Notes: a model not told the origin generated them from the sequence alone. 64,000 nt of DNA from Chryseobacterium aahli (GCF_022699665.1 NZ_JALDNB010000015.1:91508-155507); one strand, 5' to 3'. Counted from the stretch's first letter, positions 35,848 through 44,374 are shown. Numbers and translations: made by a program.

Positions 35848-36238
35848 ATTTCTTAAGTTTTAGAAGATTGTTTTCTTCTCTCAACCTTTGGTTTTCTTCT
35901 TTCAGTAAGGCAATATGGTACTGAAGACTTTCTAATAATTTATCTGAAGTATGATAATTAATTGTTTGATTTTGAATTACACCGCTTCCGTTATCATTAG
36001 TAGATTCATTGTTATTATTCACTTGAACAAATCCTTCATCTGGTTTCAAAATATCATCCAACTTTACCTCAGGCGAAGTACAAATATTTTCAATATGATT
36101 GATCCAGGAATTGGTCTCTCCGTTTTCTATTCTTTGATAAGTTGAGCGCGAGATATGCAGTTTTTCTGCCAGCTCTTCCTGTGAAAAACCTTTTTCTTCT
36201 CGGTAGGTTCTTATTCTCTTTCCTATGGTTGTGTTCAT
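35846..36238 (-). CDS. XRE family helix-turn-helix regulator with coiled-coil tail
   Basis: The 130-residue protein has an N-terminal Cro/CI-type HTH (IGKRIRTYREEKGFSQEELA through HISRSTYQRIENGET, residues about 5-65), an Asn/Ser-rich linker, and a C-terminal predicted coiled coil (ESLQYHIALLKEENQRLREE). It probably dimerises through the tail. It is divergent from the JAMM-motif lipoprotein gene 138 nt away and may regulate the neighbouring island; there is no direct evidence for that. No phage genes are nearby. Confidence 0.88.
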   Translation of the reverse strand: MNTTIGKRIRTYREEKGFSQEELAEKLHISRSTYQRIENGETNSWINHIENICTSPEVKLDDILKPDEGFVQVNNNNESTNDNGSGVIQNQTINYHTSDKLLESLQYHIALLKEENQRLREENNLLKLKK

Positions 36239-36375
36239 GAGGTCTGTTTAGCTGAGACAAATATAATTTTTTTTCAGACAAAATCATGCATCAAAAATAG
36301 GGCATTGCCGTGTCAGTAATTTTTACATCTTTGTAATGTGATTTTTTTATATATTTAACCACTTAAAAACATCAA

Positions 36376-38034
36376 ATGTTTATGAAAAGAAATTTATTTC
36401 TCAGGCTTTGCCTGATGATGGCTGTTGTGCTGTCACTTTACTCCTGCCGCAACGAAGATCTTGCCAGCCAGGAAGCTGGTTCCCAAAGAAATGCTGCCGA
36501 TTTCTTTAAGCATTCTAAAACCGGTGGTCTTAATGCTAAATCTGGTGTAGATTACATTGCGATTCTTGAAGCATACAACCGGGAAAAAGATTTTCTCTCT
36601 ACGATGCCTGACCGGGAAGGAATGCCTATTTGGGAGAAAATGCAGGTTTTGGATGTTGCCGAAAAAACGGTCTTGTATGTGCCTCTTTCTTCAGATGATG
36701 CTTCTCTCAGCTCTTTATTATTGATTAATTTGGATGAAAATAATGAAGTGTATGTACTCAGAAACTTCACCAATGATTATTTGGAAAAATTGGTCTACAA
36801 TCCGGAATATCCTGCCGATAAAAGAAAGTTTCTGATGGACATTTTTCTACAGATGGACTTCCTGTGTTTTGGGCGGCAGCTTTATACCAATCTTCCAACC
36901 GACCTGTACGATGGCTACGGCGAATATAACCGATTGGATATTATGGAGGTGACCAGGGAAAGCGCCAACAATGGTAAATTTCTCTATAATTTTACTTGCG
37001 CAACGCTTCACGTTTGTGCCAATAGCTGCCCATTGTCAACCTGTGATTATAATAATTGCCAGCACGGAGGGAAGTGTAAGGTGTGGAAATCATGCGCCAA
37101 TACGGCAGGCTGGGTAGATGATCCTGTATCCTCTTACCCAGCAAACCCAAGTTGTGGACCTGACTGCGGTGGCGGTGGATCTTCACCTAATCCCAATACT
37201 CCCCCAAAACCTACAGACCCTTGTGCAGCAGAAGGTACTTTTTACAGGATTATAAAAAATTGTTTAAGTGCAGGAAACGGAAATGATCCTGTGGACGACC
37301 CTTGTGAGATAACAAAAGCATCTACCACCGCTGCCAATAATCTTTTACATGAATCCAATATTTCAACAGAAGTTAGTACATTAGAAGGTCATGCAGCTAA
37401 TAGCTTCACAGAATATGGTATGGCAATTATCAGTACAGGAACGACTACAATAGCCCAAGATCCTTATAGTAATAATGATCCCTCCAATCCTGGAACTGTA
37501 AGTATAACAGTTCCACCTGTCGGAAATTATCTTGCCAGTGCTCATACACATCCTAATTATGGAGCCCCGCCTCCATCAGTTGCAGATTTTTATAGTACTT
37601 TGACAAACTCGAAGAATTATCCTACTTTTCAGACGTCATTAATCTTTGTTTATAATGGTACTAAATATGCTTTAGTTGTTAATGATAGAGCAAAGGCTAT
37701 AGCTTTTTTGGATGCATATCCCTCTTCAAGTAATACAATAACTGTGGACGGTAAAAAAGTGTTTAACGAAAATTCTCAGGTTGGTAGAGATTTCATTAAT
37801 ATATTAGAAAATTATACAGAAGGAAGATTACCTTCTTATTCAGGAAGTAGCCAAAATGACGGATTGGAATCTGCATTTGCGGAAATATTACAAAAATATA
37901 ATACTGGTATAAGCATTGCAAAAACGGATGCTAATGGAAATCTGAAATCTCTTCAATCTGTTTCTTTTGACTACACAATACCTGCATCAGGAGGCAAAAA
38001 AATAATAAGATATAGAGCAGAAAAATGCCCTTAA
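36376..38034 (+). CDS. Lipoprotein with Cys-rich stalk and C-terminal JAMM/MPN-like domain
   Basis: The 552-residue protein has a lipoprotein signal (MAVVLSLYSC), an N-terminal globular part (about 50-205), a cysteine-rich segment (about 210-280; spaced Cys in CANSCPLSTCDYNNC), a Gly/Pro linker and a C-terminal domain. That domain carries Glu346, then H-T-H-P at 390-393 with Ser401 and Asp404, close to the JAMM pattern H-x-H-x7-S-x2-D and to DUF4329-like toxin domains. I infer a surface or secreted metallopeptidase, perhaps a polymorphic effector. A start at 36382 is equally possible. CATCTTTG near 36326 is a weak -7 element. Confidence 0.7.
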   Translation: MFMKRNLFLRLCLMMAVVLSLYSCRNEDLASQEAGSQRNAADFFKHSKTGGLNAKSGVDYIAILEAYNREKDFLSTMPDREGMPIWEKMQVLDVAEKTVLYVPLSSDDASLSSLLLINLDENNEVYVLRNFTNDYLEKLVYNPEYPADKRKFLMDIFLQMDFLCFGRQLYTNLPTDLYDGYGEYNRLDIMEVTRESANNGKFLYNFTCATLHVCANSCPLSTCDYNNCQHGGKCKVWKSCANTAGWVDDPVSSYPANPSCGPDCGGGGSSPNPNTPPKPTDPCAAEGTFYRIIKNCLSAGNGNDPVDDPCEITKASTTAANNLLHESNISTEVSTLEGHAANSFTEYGMAIISTGTTTIAQDPYSNNDPSNPGTVSITVPPVGNYLASAHTHPNYGAPPPSVADFYSTLTNSKNYPTFQTSLIFVYNGTKYALVVNDRAKAIAFLDAYPSSSNTITVDGKKVFNENSQVGRDFINILENYTEGRLPSYSGSSQNDGLESAFAEILQKYNTGISIAKTDANGNLKSLQSVSFDYTIPASGGKKIIRYRAEKCP

Positions 38035-38059
38035 TTTATTTTAAATACACTTATCAATT

Positions 38060-38557
38060 ATGAAAACAAAACTTATTATAGTATTAGGATTTTTTTATTT
38101 CACTTCTTGCATGGCACAAATACCTGATGAGCAAATGACAATTGCAGAATATCCTACATTTTACACTCAAACAATTAATAAACTTAATAATATAATTCCT
38201 AATAAAGCAAATTATTACGGACAACCACTTTCAGTATTTTTACAAGTTTTGACTCAAAATAATATAACTGTTAAAAAGTACGATCCAGCTACTTTTAATA
38301 ATAAACAGCTTAAACTAAGCTTTGTTTGGAGCAGAGAAATAAGAATAGGAAGATATGAGAATAATTATGTGGAACCCTATATAAATATTTATTTTCAACA
38401 ACCGTTTAGTTATCCACAGGCAACAGTTATATTTAATAATAATTATCATTCTTACTGGAATCCTGCCGCAGAGAATTTTTATAAAAATCTGATTATAGAA
38501 AAAATAGAATTTTGGTATGTGCGGGGACTAACAGATAATAGTATGAATCCCAAGTAA
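38060..38557 (+). CDS. Small exported protein of unknown function
   Basis: The 165-residue protein begins with a signal sequence containing a possible lipobox (FFYFTSC, then MAQ), so it is either a lipoprotein or cleaved after MAQ. I do not recognise a family. It is rich in Asn and Tyr, and its end (IIEKIEFWYVRG) suggests beta structure. It lies 25 nt after the JAMM-domain lipoprotein gene and its stop overlaps the next start as TAATG, so it is translated within the same operon. It could be an immunity or partner protein of its neighbour; this rests only on position. Confidence 0.6.
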   Translation: MKTKLIIVLGFFYFTSCMAQIPDEQMTIAEYPTFYTQTINKLNNIIPNKANYYGQPLSVFLQVLTQNNITVKKYDPATFNNKQLKLSFVWSREIRIGRYENNYVEPYINIYFQQPFSYPQATVIFNNNYHSYWNPAAENFYKNLIIEKIEFWYVRGLTDNSMNPK

Positions 38558-39060
38558 TGAAAATCACATTATATTTTTCTCTTATACTAATTATCTTACT
38601 TAGTTGTAATGTAAGACAAAAACATTTAGAACACTATCTGTCAACGGGTGTAGAAAATATGAAGCTTTTTTCTTCAAATAAATTAGATTCTTTAAAAATT
38701 AACACCTTTTATACAAATGCTGAAAAATGTCTTAAAGCAGGAGGATTATATTGCGACGTGTGCAATCCTGAGGTTTGGGCTAATTTTAAAAATGGAATGC
38801 ATAATTTTAGAATTGAATTACTTAAAAATTTTAAGCTTCCAAAAAACGCGATAGGAGGAGAAAGCCGTATAAGAATAACCATTGGAACTCATCATAAGAT
38901 AGAAAAAATAGAAGTATTAAAGTATACTGATAAAAACACTAAGAAAGCTATTGAAGATGTTTTTAGATTGGAAGAACTTAATGTTTGGACATCTGCAAAA
39001 ATTTATGGTATTCCGGTTAAGGAACAGTTTGAGATCAGTGTTTTTGTTATTCGAAAGTGA
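38557..39060 (+). CDS. Lipoprotein with TonB C-terminal-like domain, paralogue A
   Basis: The 167-residue protein has a lipoprotein signal (LILIILLSC). Its C-terminal 70 residues (RIRITIGTHHKIEKIEVLKY through VWTSAKIYGIPVKEQFEISV) fit the TonB C-terminal fold pattern: a beta hairpin, a helix, then W-x-x-A...G-x-P-V and a final strand. It is a clear paralogue of the next gene. Both share an N-terminal HYLST segment after the anchor. Such orphan TonB_C-like lipoproteins are common in flavobacteria, with unknown roles. Confidence 0.65.
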   Translation: MKITLYFSLILIILLSCNVRQKHLEHYLSTGVENMKLFSSNKLDSLKINTFYTNAEKCLKAGGLYCDVCNPEVWANFKNGMHNFRIELLKNFKLPKNAIGGESRIRITIGTHHKIEKIEVLKYTDKNTKKAIEDVFRLEELNVWTSAKIYGIPVKEQFEISVFVIRK

Positions 39061-39091
39061 TTTTTTTGAAAGTGCAATAATCAATTTAAAA

Positions 39092-39604
39092 ATGAAAAGA
39101 ATATTTCCCTTCATACTAATCTGTATTTTTCTTATGAGCTGTAATGCAATACAAAAGAAAAGTTTGGTTCATTATCTTTCAACTTTGGAAAATATAAAAG
39201 TATTACCTCCCACAAAAGAAGAATCTGTAATAATTGATAGTTTAACACTTGCTAATAAAAAGTTTCTCGAAAAATGTGAAAAAAATGGTGGGAATTGTAT
39301 TGTTGATAATCCAAGGCAGGATGCACATTTTAAAAATGATATAACAGCATTCAGAAAGATAGTATTTAATCAATTCAAAACAAATTCAAGATCAAAAGAA
39401 GGAGAAAATAAAATACTTGTTACTATTGGTAAAAAAGATAGTATTGAAAGTGTAGTATTTTTAAAATATACAGACGAAGACAGCAAAAGGCAAATTGAAA
39501 ATATCTTTAAATCTAAAGAATTAAACCAATGGGTTTCTGCACAAGATCATGGTTTTCCAATGAAAACCCAATTTGAAATTAGTGTTTTTATTCAGAGACA
39601 ATAA
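39092..39604 (+). CDS. Lipoprotein with TonB C-terminal-like domain, paralogue B
   Basis: The 170-residue protein has a lipoprotein signal (FILICIFLMSC) and the same layout as the preceding gene: HYLST, a Cys pair in KCEKNGGNC, then KILVTIGKKDSIESVVFLKY and QWVSAQDHGFPMKTQFEISV. The two arose by tandem duplication and have diverged strongly. I use the ATG at 39092, since the longer reading from 38951 overlaps paralogue A in another frame. A terminator follows about 100 nt downstream, closing the island operon. Confidence 0.65.
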   Translation: MKRIFPFILICIFLMSCNAIQKKSLVHYLSTLENIKVLPPTKEESVIIDSLTLANKKFLEKCEKNGGNCIVDNPRQDAHFKNDITAFRKIVFNQFKTNSRSKEGENKILVTIGKKDSIESVVFLKYTDEDSKRQIENIFKSKELNQWVSAQDHGFPMKTQFEISVFIQRQ

Positions 39605-39700
39605 TAATTTAATTGCTGTGAAAAAATCATTTAATATGGAAAAGATTTATACAAATGGATAAGAGAAATTAATTAGGATTAATAATAAATCCAAAATATT

Positions 39701-39724
39701 AAACCCGGCAATTTGTCGGGTTTT
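39701..39724 (+). terminator. Terminator-like hairpin
   Basis: AAACCCGGCA pairs with TGTCGGGTTT (one G-T pair) and is followed by TTATC; the T-run is short. Confidence 0.6.
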
Positions 39725-39786
39725 ATCATTTCAAAAACATTTAAATATGTTCAGTTAGGGATATAGAAGTATTTCAAAAAAAATGT

Positions 39787-39794
39787 TAAATTTG
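39787..39794 (+). promoter_or_regulatory. -7 promoter element
   Basis: TAAATTTG, 28 nt before the start codon at 39823. Confidence 0.55.
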
Positions 39795-39822
39795 TTTTCC
39801 TAACAACTTACAAAACATTAAT

Positions 39823-40542
39823 ATGGAAAGAAAAATCAACGAAACAGGACACAGCAAAAATATTGCAAATTTCAACGCTGTCTATCAAATCTTAGAAGAA
39901 ATGGGAACTTTATATAATCCCACAAATCCCAAAATTCAAATATCTAGCCTAAGTCCTATTCGCGGCTCATTGCAAGAAATCAGTACAGAGCTCAATACAA
40001 AACAGCCCGTTTATAAAAATGCTGTCGCAGCAAGAGAAACCGCCATCAAACCTTTGAGTAAGCTTATAACACAAACACTCAATTATGCCAAATCCATAGA
40101 TATTTCTTTAGCAGATAAAGAAAATATTGCGGCAAGAGCCATAAAGATCAGAGGCAATCAAAAAGAAAAAAAGACAACTTCAGAAGTTAATCCTTCACAA
40201 CAAATCTCTACTTCACAAATGAGCTATGATAACCGCATTGCTAATTTAGATGCATTTACCAACCAGCTGGCATCACATCCGCAGTATATGCCAAACGAGC
40301 AGGAGATACAGATTGCTACACTGCAGGTCTACCATGCCAACCTCAGTATGTTGAGCAAAAACGTAAACGTTGCAGGTAACACACTCATTACCGCACGCAA
40401 AAACAGAGACGAGATTTTGTATAGAAACGAAATCAGTGTAATCAGACTCATTAAAGACATCAAAGCATATCTCAAATCGCTGGGAGAAGCAGGAAAACCT
40501 TATTATGATGCAGTGATAAAACTGAAATTTAGAGCTGCATAG
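39823..40542 (+). CDS. Internally duplicated helical protein of unknown function
   Basis: The 239-residue protein has no signal peptide or membrane segment and looks all-helical. Two halves are homologous: the first (about 14-93) has IANFNAVYQIL...KIQISSL...KPLSKLITQTLNYAKSI, and the second (about 136-225) has IANLDAFTNQL...EIQIATL...RNEISVIRLIKDIKAYLKSL. A low-complexity linker (GNQKEKKTTSEVNPSQQIST) separates them. I do not recognise a family with known function. It has its own promoter and lies next to a long gene-free repeat region. Confidence 0.7.
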   Translation: MERKINETGHSKNIANFNAVYQILEEMGTLYNPTNPKIQISSLSPIRGSLQEISTELNTKQPVYKNAVAARETAIKPLSKLITQTLNYAKSIDISLADKENIAARAIKIRGNQKEKKTTSEVNPSQQISTSQMSYDNRIANLDAFTNQLASHPQYMPNEQEIQIATLQVYHANLSMLSKNVNVAGNTLITARKNRDEILYRNEISVIRLIKDIKAYLKSLGEAGKPYYDAVIKLKFRAA

Positions 40543-40563
40543 TCTAATCATCATTAAGATACC

Positions 40564-40645
40564 CTTCGGTTTCGTTCAGCATTACAAAAATTAAGTAAAC
40601 TTATTATTAATTAAAATGTCATGCTGAGCGTAGCCGAAGAATCTC
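40564..40645. repeat. Inverted pair of SERSEES-type dispersed repeats
   Basis: CCCTTCGGTTTCGTTCAGCA near 40564 is the approximate reverse complement of GTCATGCTGAGCGTAGCCGA at 40618-40637. The right unit continues AGAATCTC, as in the copy within the LuxE-like gene at 5172. Confidence 0.75.
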
Positions 40646-40754
40646 AACATCAAAACAGAATTGGCCACCTATTTTAGATTTCAAAATTCTAATGATGGGT
40701 GCGCAGTTTTCAAAAAAAATACCCGAAATATTCGTAAAACATATTAGAAACCTT

Positions 40755-40986
40755 CAATATCGTAGGGTAAATCTCTATAATGATATCGAAAATGTCTGTT
40801 ATTGTATCGTGATTCTCTATTGTTGTATGGTAAATATTTATAATAATATCGGGAATTTCATTAATAGCACCATCAATCTCTATAATTAAATCGATATTTT
40901 ACAATATCGCATCGGTGATCTCTAAAATTACATCGGTAATCTCTTTTTATAACACCGCTGATTTCCATTATAACGAAGCAAATCTC
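40755..40986. repeat. Eleven-copy degenerate 21-bp tandem array
   Basis: Reading from 40755 in steps of 21 gives eleven diverged units, with one base extra in the tenth (40944-40965). The plus-strand consensus is close to TATAATNATATCGGNAATCT followed by C. Examples are 40755-40775, 40839-40859, 40902-40922 and 40923-40943. Diverged copies may extend left to about 40712. On the minus strand each unit starts near GAGATTNNCGAT. There are no unique spacers, so it is not a CRISPR array. It fills most of the gap before the aminotransferase gene. Confidence 0.85.
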
Positions 40987-41029
40987 TTTATTCAGTATAA
41001 TTAAATTTCATTGTCTGACTTATCTTCTT

Positions 41030-41037
41030 TAGCTTTG
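41030..41037 (+). promoter_or_regulatory. -7 promoter element of the class III aminotransferase gene
   Basis: TAGCTTTG, 23 nt before the start codon, with TTG at 41011-41013 as a possible -33 element (16-nt spacer). Confidence 0.5.
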
Positions 41038-41060
41038 CCGTAAATTTTTCATCCATAAAA

Positions 41061-42236
41061 ATGCAAAAAGATTTTTTTAAATATCAGGCACAGACCACGC
41101 AATTTGCAGCAGGTTTTGAAGTAGAAAAAGCAGAAGGAACTTATATCTTCGGGAAAGACGGCAGAAAATATCTTGACTTCGTGGCAGGAGTTTCCGCAAA
41201 TACATTGGGACATTCTCATCCAAAAATCGTCAATGCCATCAAAGAGCAGGCAGACAAATATCTTCACGTCATGGTGTATGGAGAATATGCTCAGGAGAAA
41301 CCAGTTGAGTTATGCAGATTATTGGCAGAATCTACACCATATCCATTAGAAATTACCTATTTAGTCAACAGCGGGGCAGAAGCCATCGACGGAAGTTTAA
41401 AATTAGCAAAAAGATACACCGGAAGAGAAGAAATCGTATCTTTCAAAAATTCTTACCACGGAAATACACACGGAGCCTTGAGTGTTTCAGGAAACGAGTT
41501 CCACAAAAGAGAATTCCGTCCCTTATTACCAATGGTTTCTTTCATTGAATTTAATAATGAAAATGACTTCAATAAAATTACAGAAAAAACAGCCTGTGTC
41601 ATCCTCGAAACCATTCAGGGAGCAGCCGGTTTTTTAGTTCCTAACAATGATTATTTAATTAAACTAAAAAAAAGATGCGAAGAAGTCGGCGCACTTTTAA
41701 TTTTAGATGAAATACAACCCGGCTTCGGAAGAACGGGTAAACTATTTTCATTCGAACATTTCGGTATCGTTCCCGACATCTTGGTTATGGGAAAAGGAAT
41801 GGGCGGTGGAGTTCCCGTGGGAGCCTTTATGAGTTCAAAAAAAATTATGGAAACATTATCTCATTCACCAAAATTGGGTCATATTACCACATTCGGAGGA
41901 AATCCATTGATTGCAGCAGCTTCTCACGCAACTTTAAAAGAAGTTTTAGAAAGCGGACTGATGAATGAAGTCGTAGAAAAGGAAGAACAGTTCAGAAGAC
42001 TTCTAATACACCCGAAAATCAAAAATATCAACGGAAAAGGTTTAATGTTGGCAGTCAATCTCGGTACTCCTGATTACACATTAGATGTAGCCAAAAGATG
42101 TATGGAGAAAGGCTTAATTGTATTTTGGCAGCTCTACAGAAATGAATATCTGAGAATTTCACCACCATTGACGATTTCAAAAGAAGAAATTACTGAAGGT
42201 TGTAAGATTATTCTTGATGTATTAAACGAAGATTGA
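41061..42236 (+). CDS. Class III aminotransferase (acetylornithine/aspartate aminotransferase family)
   Basis: The 391-residue protein is a PLP enzyme of fold type I. Visible motifs are the glycine loop region VNSGAEAIDGSLKLA, the SYHGNTHGA segment, LILDEIQPGFGRTGKL with the cofactor-ring Asp, and the lysine motif MGKGMGGGVPVG. Members use acetylornithine, succinylornithine, GABA or related amines; the substrate is not clear, and no arginine genes adjoin. It probably lay directly after the OstA-like gene before the island was inserted; this is inference from gene order I recall in relatives. Confidence 0.9.
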   Translation: MQKDFFKYQAQTTQFAAGFEVEKAEGTYIFGKDGRKYLDFVAGVSANTLGHSHPKIVNAIKEQADKYLHVMVYGEYAQEKPVELCRLLAESTPYPLEITYLVNSGAEAIDGSLKLAKRYTGREEIVSFKNSYHGNTHGALSVSGNEFHKREFRPLLPMVSFIEFNNENDFNKITEKTACVILETIQGAAGFLVPNNDYLIKLKKRCEEVGALLILDEIQPGFGRTGKLFSFEHFGIVPDILVMGKGMGGGVPVGAFMSSKKIMETLSHSPKLGHITTFGGNPLIAAASHATLKEVLESGLMNEVVEKEEQFRRLLIHPKIKNINGKGLMLAVNLGTPDYTLDVAKRCMEKGLIVFWQLYRNEYLRISPPLTISKEEITEGCKIILDVLNED

Positions 42237-42436
42237 TTAATGAAAATATAAGCTAATTCTCTCATAATGAATAGTTTTGATTTTTTATTGCTTCAAAATG
42301 AAAAATAAATTATAAATCACAAGAACTTTTATTAATTTTTCTGATAAATATCATTCATATTGCATAAAAATCTGTTTAGTTTTTTGTGTAATAAAAAAAT
42401 TAATTTATATATTGCGTGACGTTAAAAATAAGTTAT

Positions 42437-42823
42437 ATGGCGAAACATAAAGTCCATTACGAATTCCCAATGCATTGTCTTTCAGAGATTTTGTACGAAT
42501 ATTTGGCTAGTGCTGAGGGATTATCCGAGTGGTTTGCAGATGATGTGATAGAGAAAGGTGACGATTTCTATTTTAGTTGGGGTGGAGGTTCTGAAGAAAA
42601 AGCAACTTTGATCAGATATAAACCTGAAGGTTTCGTACGTTTCAGATGGGAAGAAGATGAAGGTACCAAAAACTTCTTTGAAATGACCATCACAATTGAC
42701 GATATTACAGAAGATTTAGCTCTTAATATTACAGATTTCTGTGAAGAAGGTGACGAAGAAGAAAATGCTTTGTACTGGGAGAATCTAATCGAAAACCTTA
42801 GAATAAAATTAGGTGCTGCTTAA
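42437..42823 (+). CDS. START-like domain (SRPBCC/AHSA1-type) protein
   Basis: The 128-residue protein is one START-like alpha/beta domain. Typical parts are ASAEGLSEWFADDV, YFSWGGGSEEKATLI and the C-terminal helix ALYWENLIENLRIKLG. It is acidic and soluble and probably binds a small hydrophobic ligand or assists a partner. I use the ATG at 42437, where MAKHKVHYEFP begins; the earlier GTG adds seven odd residues. The gene is 77 nt upstream of a class IV aminotransferase homologue, a pairing often seen in flavobacteria. Confidence 0.85.
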   Translation: MAKHKVHYEFPMHCLSEILYEYLASAEGLSEWFADDVIEKGDDFYFSWGGGSEEKATLIRYKPEGFVRFRWEEDEGTKNFFEMTITIDDITEDLALNITDFCEEGDEEENALYWENLIENLRIKLGAA

Positions 42824-42900
42824 TTGATAAGCGGTACTTACTTAATGGTAAAACTGATGAACGATTTATCGTTCATTATTTTTTTATAAACAATCATATT

Positions 42901-43716
42901 TTGCAAAATACATATTTTACTTCAGAAGAGCTCGAGCTGAAAAACAGAGCGTTTCTTTTGGGAGATGCTGTGAAAGTTTCATTTTTTATAAGAAATTCCA
43001 AACTCATTATGGATGAAGAGTGCTACTTCTTCCTGATGGCTTCTATGCGAAAAATGAGGATGAATATTCCACTAACCTATACTTTGGAGTTTTTTCAGAA
43101 TCTTTTTAATGAAAAAGTAATTCAGGGAAATAATGTTACCAACGGAATCATCAATTTTCTGGTGTACAGAAATTCTGATGGAATTACCTTGTCAAAATCT
43201 ACTATTTCATACTTCTTTGAGGTTGATGAGATGGATGATGTTCTGAATGTGCATCAGCGTCCTTTAGAATTAGATTTAATTAAAGAAATCAACGTTAATA
43301 ATAATCTTCTGAGCAACATCAGAGTGCATTGCCCGGAGAATATCTATGCTGGAATTTATGCGCAGGAAAATGACTTAGATGACGTTATTCTTTTAAATCC
43401 AAATAAGAGAATTGCCCGTTCTACTTCAGGAAATTTACTTTTTCTGGAAGGAAATATTATTAAAGTTCCAAAACATTCAGAGGGAGCATACATTTCGCCT
43501 CTGCTTGAGAACTTCGTGACTTATTTGCATAAAAATAATCTGGCAGATATTCAGGAGCATGAAATCATTGCTTTTGAATCTCAAAAAGCTGAAGAAATAT
43601 TAATGATCTCTGACGAGAAAGGAATTTTCTCAGTAGGGAAAATTAGAAATAAATCATTTGAAAGCTCCCGTTTCACCATACTGGTAGAAGGATGGAAGAA
43701 TAGTTTTTCAAATTAA
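42901..43716 (+). CDS. Class IV aminotransferase homologue, probable pseudoenzyme
   Basis: The 271-residue protein aligns with PLP fold type IV enzymes (branched-chain aminotransferase/ADC lyase group): NRAFLLGDAVKVSFFI, CYFFLMASMRKMRM and ILLNPNKRIARSTSGNLLF. In active relatives the Schiff-base lysine sits in an LK-T-x-N segment after LLS; here the segment reads LLSNIRVHC, with Arg141 at that place. The glutamate usually found in the E-x3-N-x-F segment is also not conserved. The start is TTG. It probably lost catalysis and may act as a structural or regulatory protein. Confidence 0.75.
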   Translation: MQNTYFTSEELELKNRAFLLGDAVKVSFFIRNSKLIMDEECYFFLMASMRKMRMNIPLTYTLEFFQNLFNEKVIQGNNVTNGIINFLVYRNSDGITLSKSTISYFFEVDEMDDVLNVHQRPLELDLIKEINVNNNLLSNIRVHCPENIYAGIYAQENDLDDVILLNPNKRIARSTSGNLLFLEGNIIKVPKHSEGAYISPLLENFVTYLHKNNLADIQEHEIIAFESQKAEEILMISDEKGIFSVGKIRNKSFESSRFTILVEGWKNSFSN

Positions 43717-43722
43717 ATTGAC

Positions 43723-43762
43723 AAACCCGGTAAACAACAATGACGTCCTTTACCGGGTTTTA
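43723..43762. terminator. Bidirectional terminator
   Basis: The perfect 12-bp stem AAACCCGGTAAA/TTTACCGGGTTT with a 14-nt loop lies between convergent genes. Confidence 0.85.
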
Positions 43763-43795
43763 TTCTGATACAATCAGAAAAGTGTTTTTTCCACT

Positions 43796-44374
43796 TTATT
43801 TTTCGTTGATGATCTCGATGAATTTCTGAGCAAGTTCTTTTTGCCCGGTTTCACCGCTTAGATAATCTCTGTCTTCTTTATTGTTGATAAATCCTAACTC
43901 TACTAATACAGCAGGGGATTTTGATTCTCTTAAAATATGAAGATTCTTTTCTTCAATCTTACAAGAGCCTAATTTTTTTGAAATTTTTTCGGCCAATGCT
44001 TTTGAAGCATCAGAATTCTGTGTAAAAATCTCATGACCTTTTTTGTCAGTCTCGCTTCCCGGTGTTCTGTTGATGTGAAGTGAGATAACCATTTCGGGAT
44101 TTAGCTTGTTAATCATTGCCGTTCTGTCGCTCAAACCGGCATATTGATCAGAATCTCTGGTTAAGATGATTTCGTAATCCTCAGATTTGTTTAGTTTTTT
44201 GATTTGTGAAGCCACTCCCAAAACGATTTGCTTTTCAGAAACCCCGTTATAAGTTGCGCCCATGTCATTTCCGCCATGTCCGGCATCGATGATGATGATT
44301 TTTTTATTAGTGGGAGAGAATGATAAAATTGCAGTAGATGCAAGAGATAAAACCAGTAATTTAAATGTTTTCAT
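43796..44374 (-). CDS. N-acetylmuramoyl-L-alanine amidase (Amidase_3)
   Basis: The 192-residue protein has an N-terminal signal sequence (LLVLSLASTAILSFS) and the zinc amidase motifs IIDAGHGGNDMGA (His ligand), VSEKQI (Glu ligand), SLHINRT (His ligand) and VELGFINN (catalytic Glu). It cleaves the bond between muramic acid and the stem peptide. It lacks LysM or SPOR domains, so it is the minimal secreted form. It is transcribed with, or downstream of, yqgE on the same strand with a 104-nt gap. Confidence 0.93.
   Translation of the reverse strand: MKTFKLLVLSLASTAILSFSPTNKKIIIIDAGHGGNDMGATYNGVSEKQIVLGVASQIKKLNKSEDYEIILTRDSDQYAGLSDRTAMINKLNPEMVISLHINRTPGSETDKKGHEIFTQNSDASKALAEKISKKLGSCKIEEKNLHILRESKSPAVLVELGFINNKEDRDYLSGETGQKELAQKFIEIINEK

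Noticed and set aside
40692..40889. 65-codon plus-strand open frame across the tandem array
   Set aside because: Its repeated NLYN/NIYN pattern is produced by the 21-bp period; there is no start-site support and no family match.
40755..40986. CRISPR-like array
   Set aside because: The repeats are contiguous and diverged, with no unique spacers, and no cas genes are in the window.
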